Assembly (NCBI GenBank): GCA_024404115.1
Contig: JAKSQM010000008.1
Coordinates: forward strand, 1-64,000
Reading direction: 5' to 3'
Length of the DNA: 64,000 nucleotides
Source of the DNA: Clostridia bacterium
Lineage (GTDB): Bacteria > Bacillota > Clostridia > Oscillospirales > Acutalibacteraceae
Under the pieces are notes generated by a model. It was not told the DNA's origin. It saw only the letters and a program-made list of their open reading frames with translations, and did not search any database. Shown here piece by piece: positions 54,901 to 62,104 of the stretch. Made by a program: the position numbers and the translations under genes. Position 1 is the first letter of the stretch. Every line of letters starts with the position of its first letter.

Positions 54901-57017
54901 CTGAGGTTGAGGGCAAAACATCTGCTGGTGTTGTTACAGCATCAATGACAGATAAAGCTCGAATCAGCGGTGTAAGCATTGTTTCATCTGATGTTAAGGC
55001 TGATGAATATGCAGCAGCAATTGCAGGCACAGTTCAGGCAAGCGGCGCAAAGATTTCTTCAAGCAGCGTTACAGGTTCAACAATCTCTGCTAAAGATGCA
55101 GCAGGTATTGCGGCTCTTGTTTCAGGCAAGGCAGATATAACATCTTCAACAGTTGACGCTACAGAAATTAAGGGTACAGACGCAGCTGGCGGAGTCGTTG
55201 CAGTTGCTTCAGCAGATGCTCTTAATATCAATGGCTGTGATGTAACAGCAGATGTAAGTGCAGATAATGCAGGCGCAATTGTTGGTGTAACAGATAAGGC
55301 AGTGAACGTAGCTTCCTGCGTTGCAAATGGCACAGTTAACGGCAAAACAACAGAGGGCGGAATAATCGGTCTTGCAGACGGTATCGTTAAGATAACAGGC
55401 AGTAAGGCATTCGCAAAGCTTTCTGGCGAAGCCAAGAATGTTGCCGCACTCGTTGCAAAGTTTGTAAATCGTCCTGCTGATGATGAAAACTTCGCAAAAG
55501 ATTTCTCAAATAACACAATTGATGGCGAGTATGATGAATTCGAGCCCGCAATAATGAAATATCAGAACTTTGACCCTGCTCAGAAAGAAGAAGAGAAAGA
55601 CACTCTTGAGGGCAGCGGCACAAAAGAAGATCCTTACATTATCGCTTCTGCGGCAGACCTTGCTAAGATTCCCGATTCATCAACAGCTTACTACTCATTG
55701 TTATCAGATATAACAATCACAGAAAAAGATTACGGCATCTCAATTGATAAGAACGGCGAAACTGTTTATGGCGTATTCAGCGAGGGTTATAAACCTATCA
55801 AGAATTTCGCAGGCGTGTTCAACGGTAACGGTCATGTAATCAAAGGTCTTTACATTGACTCTGTTTCTGATTATGTTGGCTTGTTTGCAAATGTAACAGG
55901 CAATGGCGCTGTAAGAAATCTCCATGTTGAGCTTCTTGACGGAAAAGATTTCTCAGGCATCAAGGGTGCTGATTATGTTGGCGGTATCGCAGGCTACTGT
56001 GATTCAACTAACGGCATTGAAAACTGCTCAGTTGTTGGTGCTTCTGTAAGCGGCGACCATGCAGTGGGCGGTGTAGTCGGCGGACTTGCATCATCACAGC
56101 TTATTAATTCCTTTGCAATGTGCAAGGTTAACGCTCAGAATAAGGCTGGCGGTCTTGCAGGCGTTACAAGCGGCAAAGCTCTTATTAAGAATTGCTTCAC
56201 AACCTGCGATGTTAACGCAGCTGGCGGTGTAATTGTTGGCACAAACAACGGCGCACTTACACTTACAGATGTAATGGCAAACGGCAGCTCACACGGCACA
56301 GATGCTCTTGCAGTTGCAGTTAACAACGGCACAATCAAGGCTGAAAAAGTTCTTGTTGCAGGCTCAAATGACGATAATAAGACAGCTGTTTTTAACGCTG
56401 ACGAAGCTGAGTATGCTTATGCAGATAAAACTGCTATCGGAATTGCAGACAGCAACATGACAGGACTTACAACATCTGAGCTCACCGCTTCAAAGCCTGA
56501 AGGACTTGAAGGCTGGGCACAGAGTCAGGGTAAATATCCCGTTCCTGTAATGGCAGATGCTTATTCAAATGCCAAAGCTCTTGAAGCTGCAACAGCTTCT
56601 ACAGAGGAAGCAATCGAAGAAACAATCGGCAATCTTAAAGTCAACTACAAGCTTGTGAATAATTCAGGCGATAAGGCTATGGATTCCGCGCTTGTTGGTG
56701 TTCTCATTAAGTCAAAGGCTAATGGCACAACAATCACTTCAGACTTCTTCACAAAGAGCGGCGATAAGGCAAAATCACTTAACAAGCTTCTTGTTACAAC
56801 TGGCGGCTTCTACATTGATTCAAGCCTTCCCGCAGGTTACAAGTTCGTTGTTACTGCTAAGGATTCAAACGGCAAAGCAATTGATGTTTCAGATGCAGGC
56901 AGCCTCGGCGCATATGTTCAGTGTGGCAACGCAAGTGAAATTAGTCTTACTATCTCAATTGTTAAAGTTGACATCCCATGGGGACTTACCTCCCTGTGGG
57001 AGAGTCTTAAAAGATAA
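48948..57017 (+). CDS. Giant secreted protein with six beta-helix (GLUG-like) modules
   Basis: A 2,689-residue protein with a Sec signal (KRRIIERVLVLIVSMAVLLSSTG, cleavage near VFA). After a Ser/Thr/Pro linker come six modules, each opening with G[TS]GT..PY.I and a [ST]GxFNGxxHxIxGL segment followed by repeated parallel-strand rungs (GGIAG, AGVLA, NV). They begin near residues 88, 550, 903, 1460, 1898 and 2221. Ig-like spacers separate some modules. The C terminus (about 2560-2689) is a separate domain ending in DIPWGLTSLWESLKR. There is no LPXTG, SLH or choline-binding anchor. It is probably an adhesin, or a tip or scaffold of the surface structure. GGAGG precedes two adjacent ATGs (48948 and 48951); the TTG at 48927 lacks a site. 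Confidence 0.8.
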   Translation: MMKRRIIERVLVLIVSMAVLLSSTGVYSVFAQSYREIDSSVSTTIPSSTSTAASSDENKQTPTNPAIEKTTEPNIVAEGGSVTKDVIEGTGTSADPYKISSVDDLFKMQSIINNTRLKDKFFILTDDIDLSSVSYAQLRANTVLPGTIISVDKAKSDAVPNAVKFYFNGRNHKISGLNISNSGSDAVALFGYISAKSVVKNIVFENIKVNVSSKNAVATGALVLCNNGEFRSCTVNNVSVNVSSSANGNISSKRIAKALSINESTGVIAVNNGKVIDLAVKDASVNVQSAKNNIGLIGINNGSVSNVKLSGATIKAATGSDAIGAVAGRNTGKIENATVESLKANVNGKAAFGGIAGVNSGSIVSCVASGSAYGSNCTGGIVGKAVSDNNAKTSNVKNCASFVRVDAALEIGAVVAKGETRYSDNIWSSENSGRACAYANGETAGDMVRDLRYVVVKAGSTKVINKAEFGGKFGNAAYVLDSTKAVSCDGSGISFSETENAVAITAQSADKVGKITFAARIAVDAGYNNSSVVSKNFTVAVLTVPENSKGDGLTEATPIEIGSGAGLKMIAAAPYANFILTKNVTLPESWDSSLSFTGSLNGNGYKLKASKPLFSSVYGKVSNLNVVLCGKINTAMFGKAVNAEFNKVKLLKGTAKDGNSFIGLSANKNCTGAFLNKVIGSSKLNECFTNVPVSVASGSVKGVAGFIGMLDSSKAVITSCGAVTSMTSANGEKLSSCAAFIANTSDNSNGKIKDCYATLYSDVTDYVFVVSGDKQVNIENSYFGSSNKKAVAAPKSFTNVNANKWMFKSGEQGFVTGSGSSVAITLPSNIVDASKVSAKDFSVMYDASVLKVNAKAITVKNGAVYVPVEAVNNKSTIKNSALVIVHKTTGLRAEIGISNGLEKDGNGNYLINSGADFGFINSNFNKFKDKNFILKKDIDMSDVDFDVVGGATKAFSGTFNGKNHTISGLKVSSKAKAGLFGALDGATVKDITFKNAVVKSGTSYAGVLASQITNKSTVSGITFKNCKVEGKENYAGILAGEVKDSKVSDIEIIDSKVSALNDAGILAGYAKSAEIKDVKAEKSTAAGDNNIGLVGLVENSAVKSVSVDDAKLTAKRNVGGVAGSAEKAKISKADVSDSEIKAAADALGAAPVAGGICGDFSGKISNAVVKSSKITADGNAAVAGGIVAAGEKSEVVSSAANEGVKVNASVAGGIIGEANGETTIKNSKSCAAVTGSDSASKVIEGTGGIIGRVTADDFGDITIEKTNSAGTVKAADYAGGLIGSVLSQKATEKSIKDCVSAAKVVSGASDENTTSGHVIGATPELNGKDIKKAVSGVVYSSYASDVPAYGDVKADGTYSDLDKAVKASLKDVITDKDEVKVKVANSEAEKLGFVFDSAEGWQSESEKRIDVVDSTENQVTLKAEKTGIVGIVGTYTLDGDDSIDLEVGFTAESKIDVVLKGEGTKESPYIISNASELEGISAYADKNAYFTLTQDIAVKAEEFDFGGEFYNEGKGFTPIGTSEVPFNGVFMGNGHTISGIKISDVENGALFGYTDGATITDINVKDMAVSAEKVAAVVVANAVNTEIKNVNVSDSSAVAESEQGNAAAVVAYANGSNISDVTVKSTEITSCTKENGYNVACAGAVSARAIDTTISNADVDESVKVTSDGSAAGLVGYGDNAVINSSKTFADVTGCFASAVVANVKGVLKADGIVAGGKVSGKEFTAGITAKAYDVVKVANAVISAEINGEDKIATLVAYADEDVFTDSEDCEVDFSNITYSSYQNDAKPFASAKINAYQNALYLDKLVDVNSLTAKDGQFVFVGKDEVKVADQVKSDYDISSLNLVDVYSEPENLVKYNSENGTVTAIGTAIEDAKLVMKFDNGLEAAVALIAIKDAEGKGTTASPYIINSEDTLKLLNLYPNAVFSMKSDVSLSEEWTPVENFTGVLDGNGFEISGLKVKADNAGLFAAMSGSATVRNVVFSNAEVEGKTSAGVVTASMTDKARISGVSIVSSDVKADEYAAAIAGTVQASGAKISSSSVTGSTISAKDAAGIAALVSGKADITSSTVDATEIKGTDAAGGVVAVASADALNINGCDVTADVSADNAGAIVGVTDKAVNVASCVANGTVNGKTTEGGIIGLADGIVKITGSKAFAKLSGEAKNVAALVAKFVNRPADDENFAKDFSNNTIDGEYDEFEPAIMKYQNFDPAQKEEEKDTLEGSGTKEDPYIIASAADLAKIPDSSTAYYSLLSDITITEKDYGISIDKNGETVYGVFSEGYKPIKNFAGVFNGNGHVIKGLYIDSVSDYVGLFANVTGNGAVRNLHVELLDGKDFSGIKGADYVGGIAGYCDSTNGIENCSVVGASVSGDHAVGGVVGGLASSQLINSFAMCKVNAQNKAGGLAGVTSGKALIKNCFTTCDVNAAGGVIVGTNNGALTLTDVMANGSSHGTDALAVAVNNGTIKAEKVLVAGSNDDNKTAVFNADEAEYAYADKTAIGIADSNMTGLTTSELTASKPEGLEGWAQSQGKYPVPVMADAYSNAKALEAATASTEEAIEETIGNLKVNYKLVNNSGDKAMDSALVGVLIKSKANGTTITSDFFTKSGDKAKSLNKLLVTTGGFYIDSSLPAGYKFVVTAKDSNGKAIDVSDAGSLGAYVQCGNASEISLTISIVKVDIPWGLTSLWESLKR

Positions 57018-57044
57018 TTAACCAAAGGATATGAGGGTTGAAAA

Positions 57045-57629
57045 ATGAAAAAAGATTTCAGAACAATCAAAAACATAATACTGCTCATAGCTTCGGCCCT
57101 TACTTTGGTGGCTGTTACTTTTGCATGGTATTCATTGAGCAAAAAGGTTGGTAACTTCGTTATCAATTCAAACGTTTCAGGCTCAACGCTGGCAGTTAGT
57201 TATTATGAATCTGCTGATAACGGTAATACTTATAAAATGCTTGATGACGATATGTCAATGTCCAATATGGTAGAGGGCAAAACCGCTTACTATAGAATGG
57301 ATGTTAAAACATTCAATGACAAAATGATTAAAATCATTATGAGCTTTGATGGACTTTCCAGTAGCAACACTGCGGCAAACTTTGTTTATTTTGATTACAA
57401 GGTTGTCTGCAAAGATACTGGTGAAGTACTTAACAGCAGCACAGGCTTGAAAATGTCTGATTATATATCAGACAACGTTTTCTCAGTTGATGTATCACAG
57501 TATCAGAAAAATAAACATTACACATTTGAAGTATATTATAATGTTTATGTTGTTTCAAACGGAGCAACAGTTCCGTCTGGCACTGCAAGTCTTGGCGAAG
57601 TTAAACTTTTAGGTCAGCAAGTGAACTAA
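57045..57629 (+). CDS. SipW-type secreted protein 3
   Basis: A 194-residue protein. The N-terminal signal ILLIASALTLVAVTFAWYSLS contains the A-W-Y motif at about residues 27-29. The mature part is a single beta-rich domain (KTAYYRMDVKTFNDKMIKIIMSFDGLS, KHYTFEVYYNVYVVSNGA) with the TasA/camelysin-like flavour. It has no cysteine-containing EGNDxDC motif. It is one base ahead of a SipW-like peptidase, which is presumably its dedicated processing enzyme. Ribosome site: GGATATGAGGG. Confidence 0.75.
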   Translation: MKKDFRTIKNIILLIASALTLVAVTFAWYSLSKKVGNFVINSNVSGSTLAVSYYESADNGNTYKMLDDDMSMSNMVEGKTAYYRMDVKTFNDKMIKIIMSFDGLSSSNTAANFVYFDYKVVCKDTGEVLNSSTGLKMSDYISDNVFSVDVSQYQKNKHYTFEVYYNVYVVSNGATVPSGTASLGEVKLLGQQVN

Positions 57630-57630
57630 T

Positions 57631-58281
57631 ATGAGAAAGAAAAAGGAAAAAAAGGTAAACCCAAAATTAGAAAAAGCAAAGACAGTCTTTAAAAGAGTAA
57701 TGTCTGTTATAACTGCTTTGTCATTTCTTTTAGGTTTTGCTATATTTGTTTCAGTTTTAAGAGCCAATAAGGGCGAGGTTCCGTCTGTTCTCGGCTATAG
57801 TGTTATGCGTGTAAGAACAGGAAGTATGGAGCCGACTCTTGGCACTGGCTGTATTATAATTGCAAAAAAGACTGCTCCAGAGCAGCTTAAAGTTGGCGAC
57901 ATCATCAGCTTTTATTCCACCGATCCTGACCCGCAGATTAACGGACAGGTTGAAACCCATCGAATAGTTGAGAAACATTCACTGATTACAGGTGAAAAAG
58001 AGTTTATCACAAAGGGTGATGCCAACACTGCAGATGATGCTGCACCAGTTTTGCAGATGAATATAATCGGCAGGGTTATATTTAATCTCGGTGTGGCTTC
58101 GGGTTCAGTTTTGCAGATTTTGCAGAACCCGAAAGTTATATTTTTCCTGATTATTTTACCGCTGATTTTTATAACTTTTTCAGAGGCAGTAAATCTTGTT
58201 AACCTTATTGTTAACAGAGATGAATCGGAGGAGCAACTGGCTGATGAAACAGAAAATGTCAAAGATAAAGATGCTGATTAG
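57631..58281 (+). CDS. SipW-like signal peptidase I (ER type), copy 2
   Basis: A 216-residue protein with a Lys-rich start, N-terminal helix (VMSVITALSFLLGFAIFVSVL), catalytic RTGSMEPTLGTGCIIIA (Ser), KVGDIISFYS, VETHRIVEK (His) and TKGDANTADD (Asp), and a C-terminal helix (VIFFLIILPLIFITFSEA). It begins one base after the upstream secreted-protein gene and overlaps the next peptidase gene by 38 bases, so translation is coupled. It probably processes one or more AW[FY] precursors of this locus. Confidence 0.9.
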   Translation: MRKKKEKKVNPKLEKAKTVFKRVMSVITALSFLLGFAIFVSVLRANKGEVPSVLGYSVMRVRTGSMEPTLGTGCIIIAKKTAPEQLKVGDIISFYSTDPDPQINGQVETHRIVEKHSLITGEKEFITKGDANTADDAAPVLQMNIIGRVIFNLGVASGSVLQILQNPKVIFFLIILPLIFITFSEAVNLVNLIVNRDESEEQLADETENVKDKDAD

Positions 58282-58750
58282 TTCAGTTGCCATATGCGCA
58301 CTTGTCTTTTTACTGATGGTGATTTACATACCCAAAATTATGGGATATAAATCATTTTATATTGAAACAGGCAGCATGAGCCCCACAATTCCGCAGGGCA
58401 GCATGGTGCTTGAAAAAATGGTTGATTTTGAAGATATTACTGAAGGTGATGTTCTCACTTTCAAAAATACCGAAGGAACAGAATATTTTACTCATCGTGT
58501 TGTAGGGATTGACACAGCAAATCAGATGTTTACAACAAAAGGTGATGCCAACGAAGAGAATGACCCTTCTCTTACAAGCTATTATTTTTTTGTTGGCAGG
58601 GTTGATTTTGCAGTGCCTTTTGTAGGATACATTTTAAAATTCCTTTCATCGTCGGTGGGCAAAATTGTTTTAGCTTGTGTATATATCGCTTGGATAGCGA
58701 TTGAAATAGAAATTTTCGTGATGAAGCGAAAGGCGCCTCAGGAGGATTAG
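58244..58750 (+). CDS. SipW-like signal peptidase I (ER type), copy 3
   Basis: A 168-residue protein: N-terminal helix (LISSVAICALVFLLMVIYI), IETGSMSPTIPQGSMVLE (Ser), EGDVLTFKN, YFTHRVVGID (His), TKGDANEEND (Asp), and a C-terminal helix (KIVLACVYIAWIAIEIEIFV). GGAGGAG lies ten bases ahead of the ATG at 58244, inside the preceding gene. The longer in-frame extension to 58196 is read within that gene and is unlikely. It is followed one base later by a secreted-protein gene, its likely substrate. Confidence 0.88.
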   Translation: MKQKMSKIKMLISSVAICALVFLLMVIYIPKIMGYKSFYIETGSMSPTIPQGSMVLEKMVDFEDITEGDVLTFKNTEGTEYFTHRVVGIDTANQMFTTKGDANEENDPSLTSYYFFVGRVDFAVPFVGYILKFLSSSVGKIVLACVYIAWIAIEIEIFVMKRKAPQED

Positions 58751-58751
58751 T

Positions 58752-59417
58752 ATGAAAAAACGAATTGCAGCTTTAATAGCTTCTCTTGCCGTTGTCGCAG
58801 GTCTTATAACAAGTCAAGGCTCTGGCGCATGGTTTGTTACAGCGGTTAAAAGGGCGCAGAATATCAACATTGCAGTTATCAATTATGATAGCGAAGCAGA
58901 AATTCTTGGAACAATGGAAGCAGATTACTACGGTAAACCCTGCATTTATCCTGGTCAGAATCTTGTTATCCTTAACGGTAAGGATGCAACTCTCACTATG
59001 AATAATAATTCATCAATTGATACACAGGTAAGAGTAAGAATCGAATACACCAGCTACGCAAACGGTTCAGCAAAAACTGTGAATTATTCAGGCAGTGAAA
59101 GCGACGACCTTCAGGTTGAGTTTGTGAATCCATCACAGTGGCTTCCTTATGATAATGGAACAGATGGCACCTGCTACTATTATGTAGGTCCCAACTACGG
59201 TTCATCTACTCTTAAAAATGTTGATGATGTTTATTCAATTTCACCTGCAATCCCCAATATTGATATAATCAAGAGCGTTTGCTATAATAAAGATGTAAAC
59301 ACAGAGGAATATTCAGGCAACGAAGTTACAGTTAATATTATTTTTGAAGCCAAGCAGGCAGATTATGTTGGCTGGAGCTCGCTTGCAGAGTATCAGGTCA
59401 ACTCAGGCGTTAATTAA
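58752..59417 (+). CDS. SipW-type secreted protein 4
   Basis: A 221-residue protein. The signal IAALIASLAVVAGLITSQGSGAWFVTAV has A-W-F near residue 26-28. The mature domain is beta-rich with Asn/Tyr/Ser (NLVILNGKDATLTMNNNSSIDTQVRVRIEY), reminiscent of TasA-like jelly-roll proteins in which NxxxDTQVRVRI strands alternate. It starts with CAGGAGGA upstream, one base after peptidase copy 3. It probably forms part of the extracellular structure. No recognisable catalytic motif. Confidence 0.75.
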   Translation: MKKRIAALIASLAVVAGLITSQGSGAWFVTAVKRAQNINIAVINYDSEAEILGTMEADYYGKPCIYPGQNLVILNGKDATLTMNNNSSIDTQVRVRIEYTSYANGSAKTVNYSGSESDDLQVEFVNPSQWLPYDNGTDGTCYYYVGPNYGSSTLKNVDDVYSISPAIPNIDIIKSVCYNKDVNTEEYSGNEVTVNIIFEAKQADYVGWSSLAEYQVNSGVN

Positions 59418-59419
59418 GT

Positions 59420-59941
59420 ATGAAAATAAAACCTATAAATGTATTGTTTAATATTCTTGCAATCATAACAGTTGTGGCTGTTGGATTTGTTTCATTTAAC
59501 TTTTTCAGCGGAGCGAAAGGCTACGCCGTTGTAACAGACAGTATGGTGCCTGTTTTCAGCAGGGGCGACGCAGTTTTTGTTAAAGAAACAGATTTTGAAA
59601 CGCTCAGCGAGGGAGATATTGTAACTGTCAGCTTTCAGGATGGAAGCGGTTATTTCACCCACCGAATTGTTTCAATTGACTACGAAGCAGGAATATTTAG
59701 AACAAAAGGCGACGCAAGCGACAGTGAAGACCCGCAGTCCTCAATGGTAGAGCAGATTATGGGCAAGGTTTGGTATAGCGTTCCCCTTTTAGGTTATATT
59801 TCCATATTTATTTCATCATTAAATCTGATAAAAATCAGCGTGATTCTTGCAATAGTTGTGATTATTCTTATTACGCTGACAACACTTATACAAAAATCTA
59901 AAAAATCTGGATCGAGAGGTGGCAGCAATGAGCAGATTTAA
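59420..59941 (+). CDS. SipW-like signal peptidase I (ER type), copy 4
   Basis: A 173-residue protein: N-terminal helix (VLFNILAIITVVAVGFVSFNFF), VVTDSMVPVFSRGDAVFV (Ser; the usual E after SM is V), EGDIVTVSFQ, YFTHRIVSID (His), TKGDASDSED (Asp), and a C-terminal helix (ISVILAIVVIILITLTTLI). It begins two bases after secreted protein 4 and overlaps the start of secreted protein 5 by 14 bases. It is the most divergent of the four around the Ser. Confidence 0.88.
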   Translation: MKIKPINVLFNILAIITVVAVGFVSFNFFSGAKGYAVVTDSMVPVFSRGDAVFVKETDFETLSEGDIVTVSFQDGSGYFTHRIVSIDYEAGIFRTKGDASDSEDPQSSMVEQIMGKVWYSVPLLGYISIFISSLNLIKISVILAIVVIILITLTTLIQKSKKSGSRGGSNEQI

Positions 59942-60575
59942 AAAAATATCTGCAATAATAATGATATTTGCTCTTGTTATGTGCACAGGATATTTTTCAA
60001 TGATGGCACCGACTACAGCATGGTTTTATCAGGCACAGTCGATAAATGGAACAAACAACAAATTCGTATTCGCCGATTTTGATATTGACGGTGATTACTC
60101 AATTGAAAAGGTTCTTGTTTTTGACGGTGCTACAGCATATGAAGACAAAAATGAAACTATGTTTGATTCAGTTGTCAAGGTTATTGATGTTGATGTTGAA
60201 AATGACGGCGGACTTCCCGCAAGAATTTATGCAACTGTTAAGAATGAATCAAGTGCAAAGGGTCTGAAGTATTTTTATTATACCGACGATATGCTCGTTA
60301 ACGGTAGTGTTAAAGAAACAATTTATTCTGCACTTAAAAACAATGTTAACGATAAGGCACTTAACAACTATAATGTTGGTGAGGATGGCAACGGCGGACA
60401 CTTTGTAAAAATTAACCCTGGTGAGAAAAAGACTGTTAAGGTTGCACTTTGGGTTGAGTATGACGAGTGCGAATCAGAGCTTGCATTTGCAGATTCACCA
60501 TGGGAATCCATTAACTACAATATAAATGTTACAATGACTGCAACACAGGATGTTGACGGTGCAATGACAAGATAA
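59928..60575 (+). CDS. SipW-type secreted protein 5
   Basis: A 215-residue protein with the signal ISAIIMIFALVMCTGYFSMMAPTTAWFYQA (A-W-F near residue 30). The mature beta-rich domain includes FADFDIDGDYSIEKVLVFD, GGLPARIYATVKNESS and, near the end, VALWVEYDECESEL, which echoes the IWxEGNDxDC segment of the large subunits. The ATG at 59928 is used, with GAGAGGTGG upstream; it overlaps peptidase copy 4. It is probably a minor structural component. Confidence 0.75.
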   Translation: MSRFKKISAIIMIFALVMCTGYFSMMAPTTAWFYQAQSINGTNNKFVFADFDIDGDYSIEKVLVFDGATAYEDKNETMFDSVVKVIDVDVENDGGLPARIYATVKNESSAKGLKYFYYTDDMLVNGSVKETIYSALKNNVNDKALNNYNVGEDGNGGHFVKINPGEKKTVKVALWVEYDECESELAFADSPWESINYNINVTMTATQDVDGAMTR

Positions 60576-60597
60576 TTTAAGGGCAGGGTTGATTGAT

Positions 60598-61200
60598 ATG
60601 AAAAACAGCAGAAAAAGAATAGCTGCAATTATCGTGAGTGTCGTTGCGGTCATAGCAATCGTTTCGGGCTCTTTAGCTTGGTACACAAGCACCAATTCAT
60701 TGCAGCAGAGTGGTAAGCTTTATGGATTTAAGAGCAGTGCCCGTGTTTATTTTAAGCAGAGCGATGGAAGCGATTTAACCGCCACACCTGATGAAGACGG
60801 TTTATATAAGCTCAGCCTTAATTCAAATGCAAAGAATTATGTGGGTAACCTTAGAATAAATGTTGTTCAGAAAGGCTATTCAAAAAATTACACAAGAGTA
60901 AAGCTGAATGTTGAATGGGTTATGCCCGACGGAACAGTGGCGCAGAATATTACTCTCCCCTACAAATTTGCCAGCAAATGGTTTGATAACCGCAGTGAAG
61001 ATTATTGCGTTTATTATACTGAAAATAGCGGACTTAGCAACGATTATGATAAATCTATCATCACAGGTTTTGATGAAGAGAGTTTTATCAAAAACAGCCT
61101 TGTTCAGAATGCTACACCGAGAATCTCTGTTTCAGTTGAATCTGTTCAGGTCAACCGTTATCAGCAGTTCTGGGGTATAGATAAGCTTCCTTGGGAATAA
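60598..61200 (+). CDS. SipW-type secreted protein 6
   Basis: A 200-residue protein. The signal IAAIIVSVVAVIAIVSGSLAWYTST contains A-W-Y near residue 28. The mature domain is beta-rich (KLYGFKSSARVYFKQSDGS, GNLRINVVQKGYSKNYTRVKLNVEW) and ends in a Trp-rich FWGIDKLPWE. The ATG at 60598 is preferred: GGGCAGGG lies nine bases upstream, whereas the TTG at 60589 has no spacing. It is the last of the AW[FY] proteins and has no peptidase gene immediately next to it. Confidence 0.75.
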   Translation: MKNSRKRIAAIIVSVVAVIAIVSGSLAWYTSTNSLQQSGKLYGFKSSARVYFKQSDGSDLTATPDEDGLYKLSLNSNAKNYVGNLRINVVQKGYSKNYTRVKLNVEWVMPDGTVAQNITLPYKFASKWFDNRSEDYCVYYTENSGLSNDYDKSIITGFDEESFIKNSLVQNATPRISVSVESVQVNRYQQFWGIDKLPWE

Positions 61201-61221
61201 TTCATCAAAAGGATGATACAT

Positions 61222-62103
61222 ATGGCAAACAAAAAGAATAAAAAAGCCAAAAAGCCTGCGGTGGGAAAACCTGCCGCAGGCAGTAATAATAAAGGAGCAA
61301 AAAAAGCTCCGCCAAAGGGCAAAAAGCCTCAAAATAAATCAAAAAAGCCTCAGCAGAAGCCTGCGAAGAATCAGACAAAGCCTGTTGCAAAGAATAGTGA
61401 AAAGGCAAGGTCTGCACCCGAAATGAAAGAGAAAAATAAAAAGCAAGCTTCCACCAAAAAACAAGCTCCTAAAAAGCCTGCTTTTGATTTTGATAAGCTG
61501 AGCCAGAAGCTTTCTGCACTTTCAAAAAAAGTTAAAGCTTTTGCAGATAAATGCAAGAAAAACTATGACATGAAAAAGGTGTTTATTGCGTTAGGCTTTA
61601 TCGCCGCAGTTATTGCAGTTACAGCAATTGTGATTGTTTTGATTGCAAACAATAATTATTCAGTGCCCGATTATGTTAAGAATGCCGATTATAAGGGCAG
61701 AGTTGAATCTGAAGCCATTGCTTTTGATATGGATATTTCAGAAAATCAGCAGAAAGCTCTTTCAAAGGCAACAAAATCTAAGGGCGACAAGAGAAAGTTT
61801 GACTTTTTTGTAAACGATACAATTGTCATGAATGAATATGACGACCCTGCACTTATTGAATTTGGCAGTGCAGATACTAACGATTGCGTGCTTGTTTTTT
61901 ATATTATTGATGAAAACGGGCAGGAGCTTTATCGTTCACTTGGCATTGAGCCTGGCAGGCAGGTTCGCTCAATTTCATTCTTTGACGAAATTCCTTACGG
62001 TACGCAGAATGTTACTCTGGCTGTTTTAGGCTATGATGCCAAAACTTTCAAAATGGTTGGTATGCAGACTGCGCAGATTAAGCTTGAAATCGGTGTTGAT
62101 TGA
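61222..62103 (+). CDS. Bitopic membrane protein with Lys/Pro-rich cytoplasmic tail and exported domain
   Basis: A 293-residue protein. Residues 1-95 are extremely Lys/Pro/Gln/Ala-rich (KKAKKPAVGKPAAG type), then a short amphipathic stretch, one transmembrane helix (about 119-142, VFIALGFIAAVIAVTAIVIVLIA) and an exported domain. The last ~90 residues (IEFGSADTNDCVLVFYIIDENGQELYRSLGIEPGRQV) share a pattern with the next protein: a beta-sandwich with LYxSxxIxPGxxV. The basic tail could bind acidic partners such as the AAA+ linker, membrane lipid or nucleic acid. AAAAGGA precedes the ATG at 61222. Confidence 0.7.
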   Translation: MANKKNKKAKKPAVGKPAAGSNNKGAKKAPPKGKKPQNKSKKPQQKPAKNQTKPVAKNSEKARSAPEMKEKNKKQASTKKQAPKKPAFDFDKLSQKLSALSKKVKAFADKCKKNYDMKKVFIALGFIAAVIAVTAIVIVLIANNNYSVPDYVKNADYKGRVESEAIAFDMDISENQQKALSKATKSKGDKRKFDFFVNDTIVMNEYDDPALIEFGSADTNDCVLVFYIIDENGQELYRSLGIEPGRQVRSISFFDEIPYGTQNVTLAVLGYDAKTFKMVGMQTAQIKLEIGVD

Positions 62104-62104
62104 T

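Noticed and set aside
48948..57017. LPXTG-type sortase-anchored adhesin
   Set aside because: No LPXTG, hydrophobic tail or positive end is present; the C terminus is DIPWGLTSLWESLKR.
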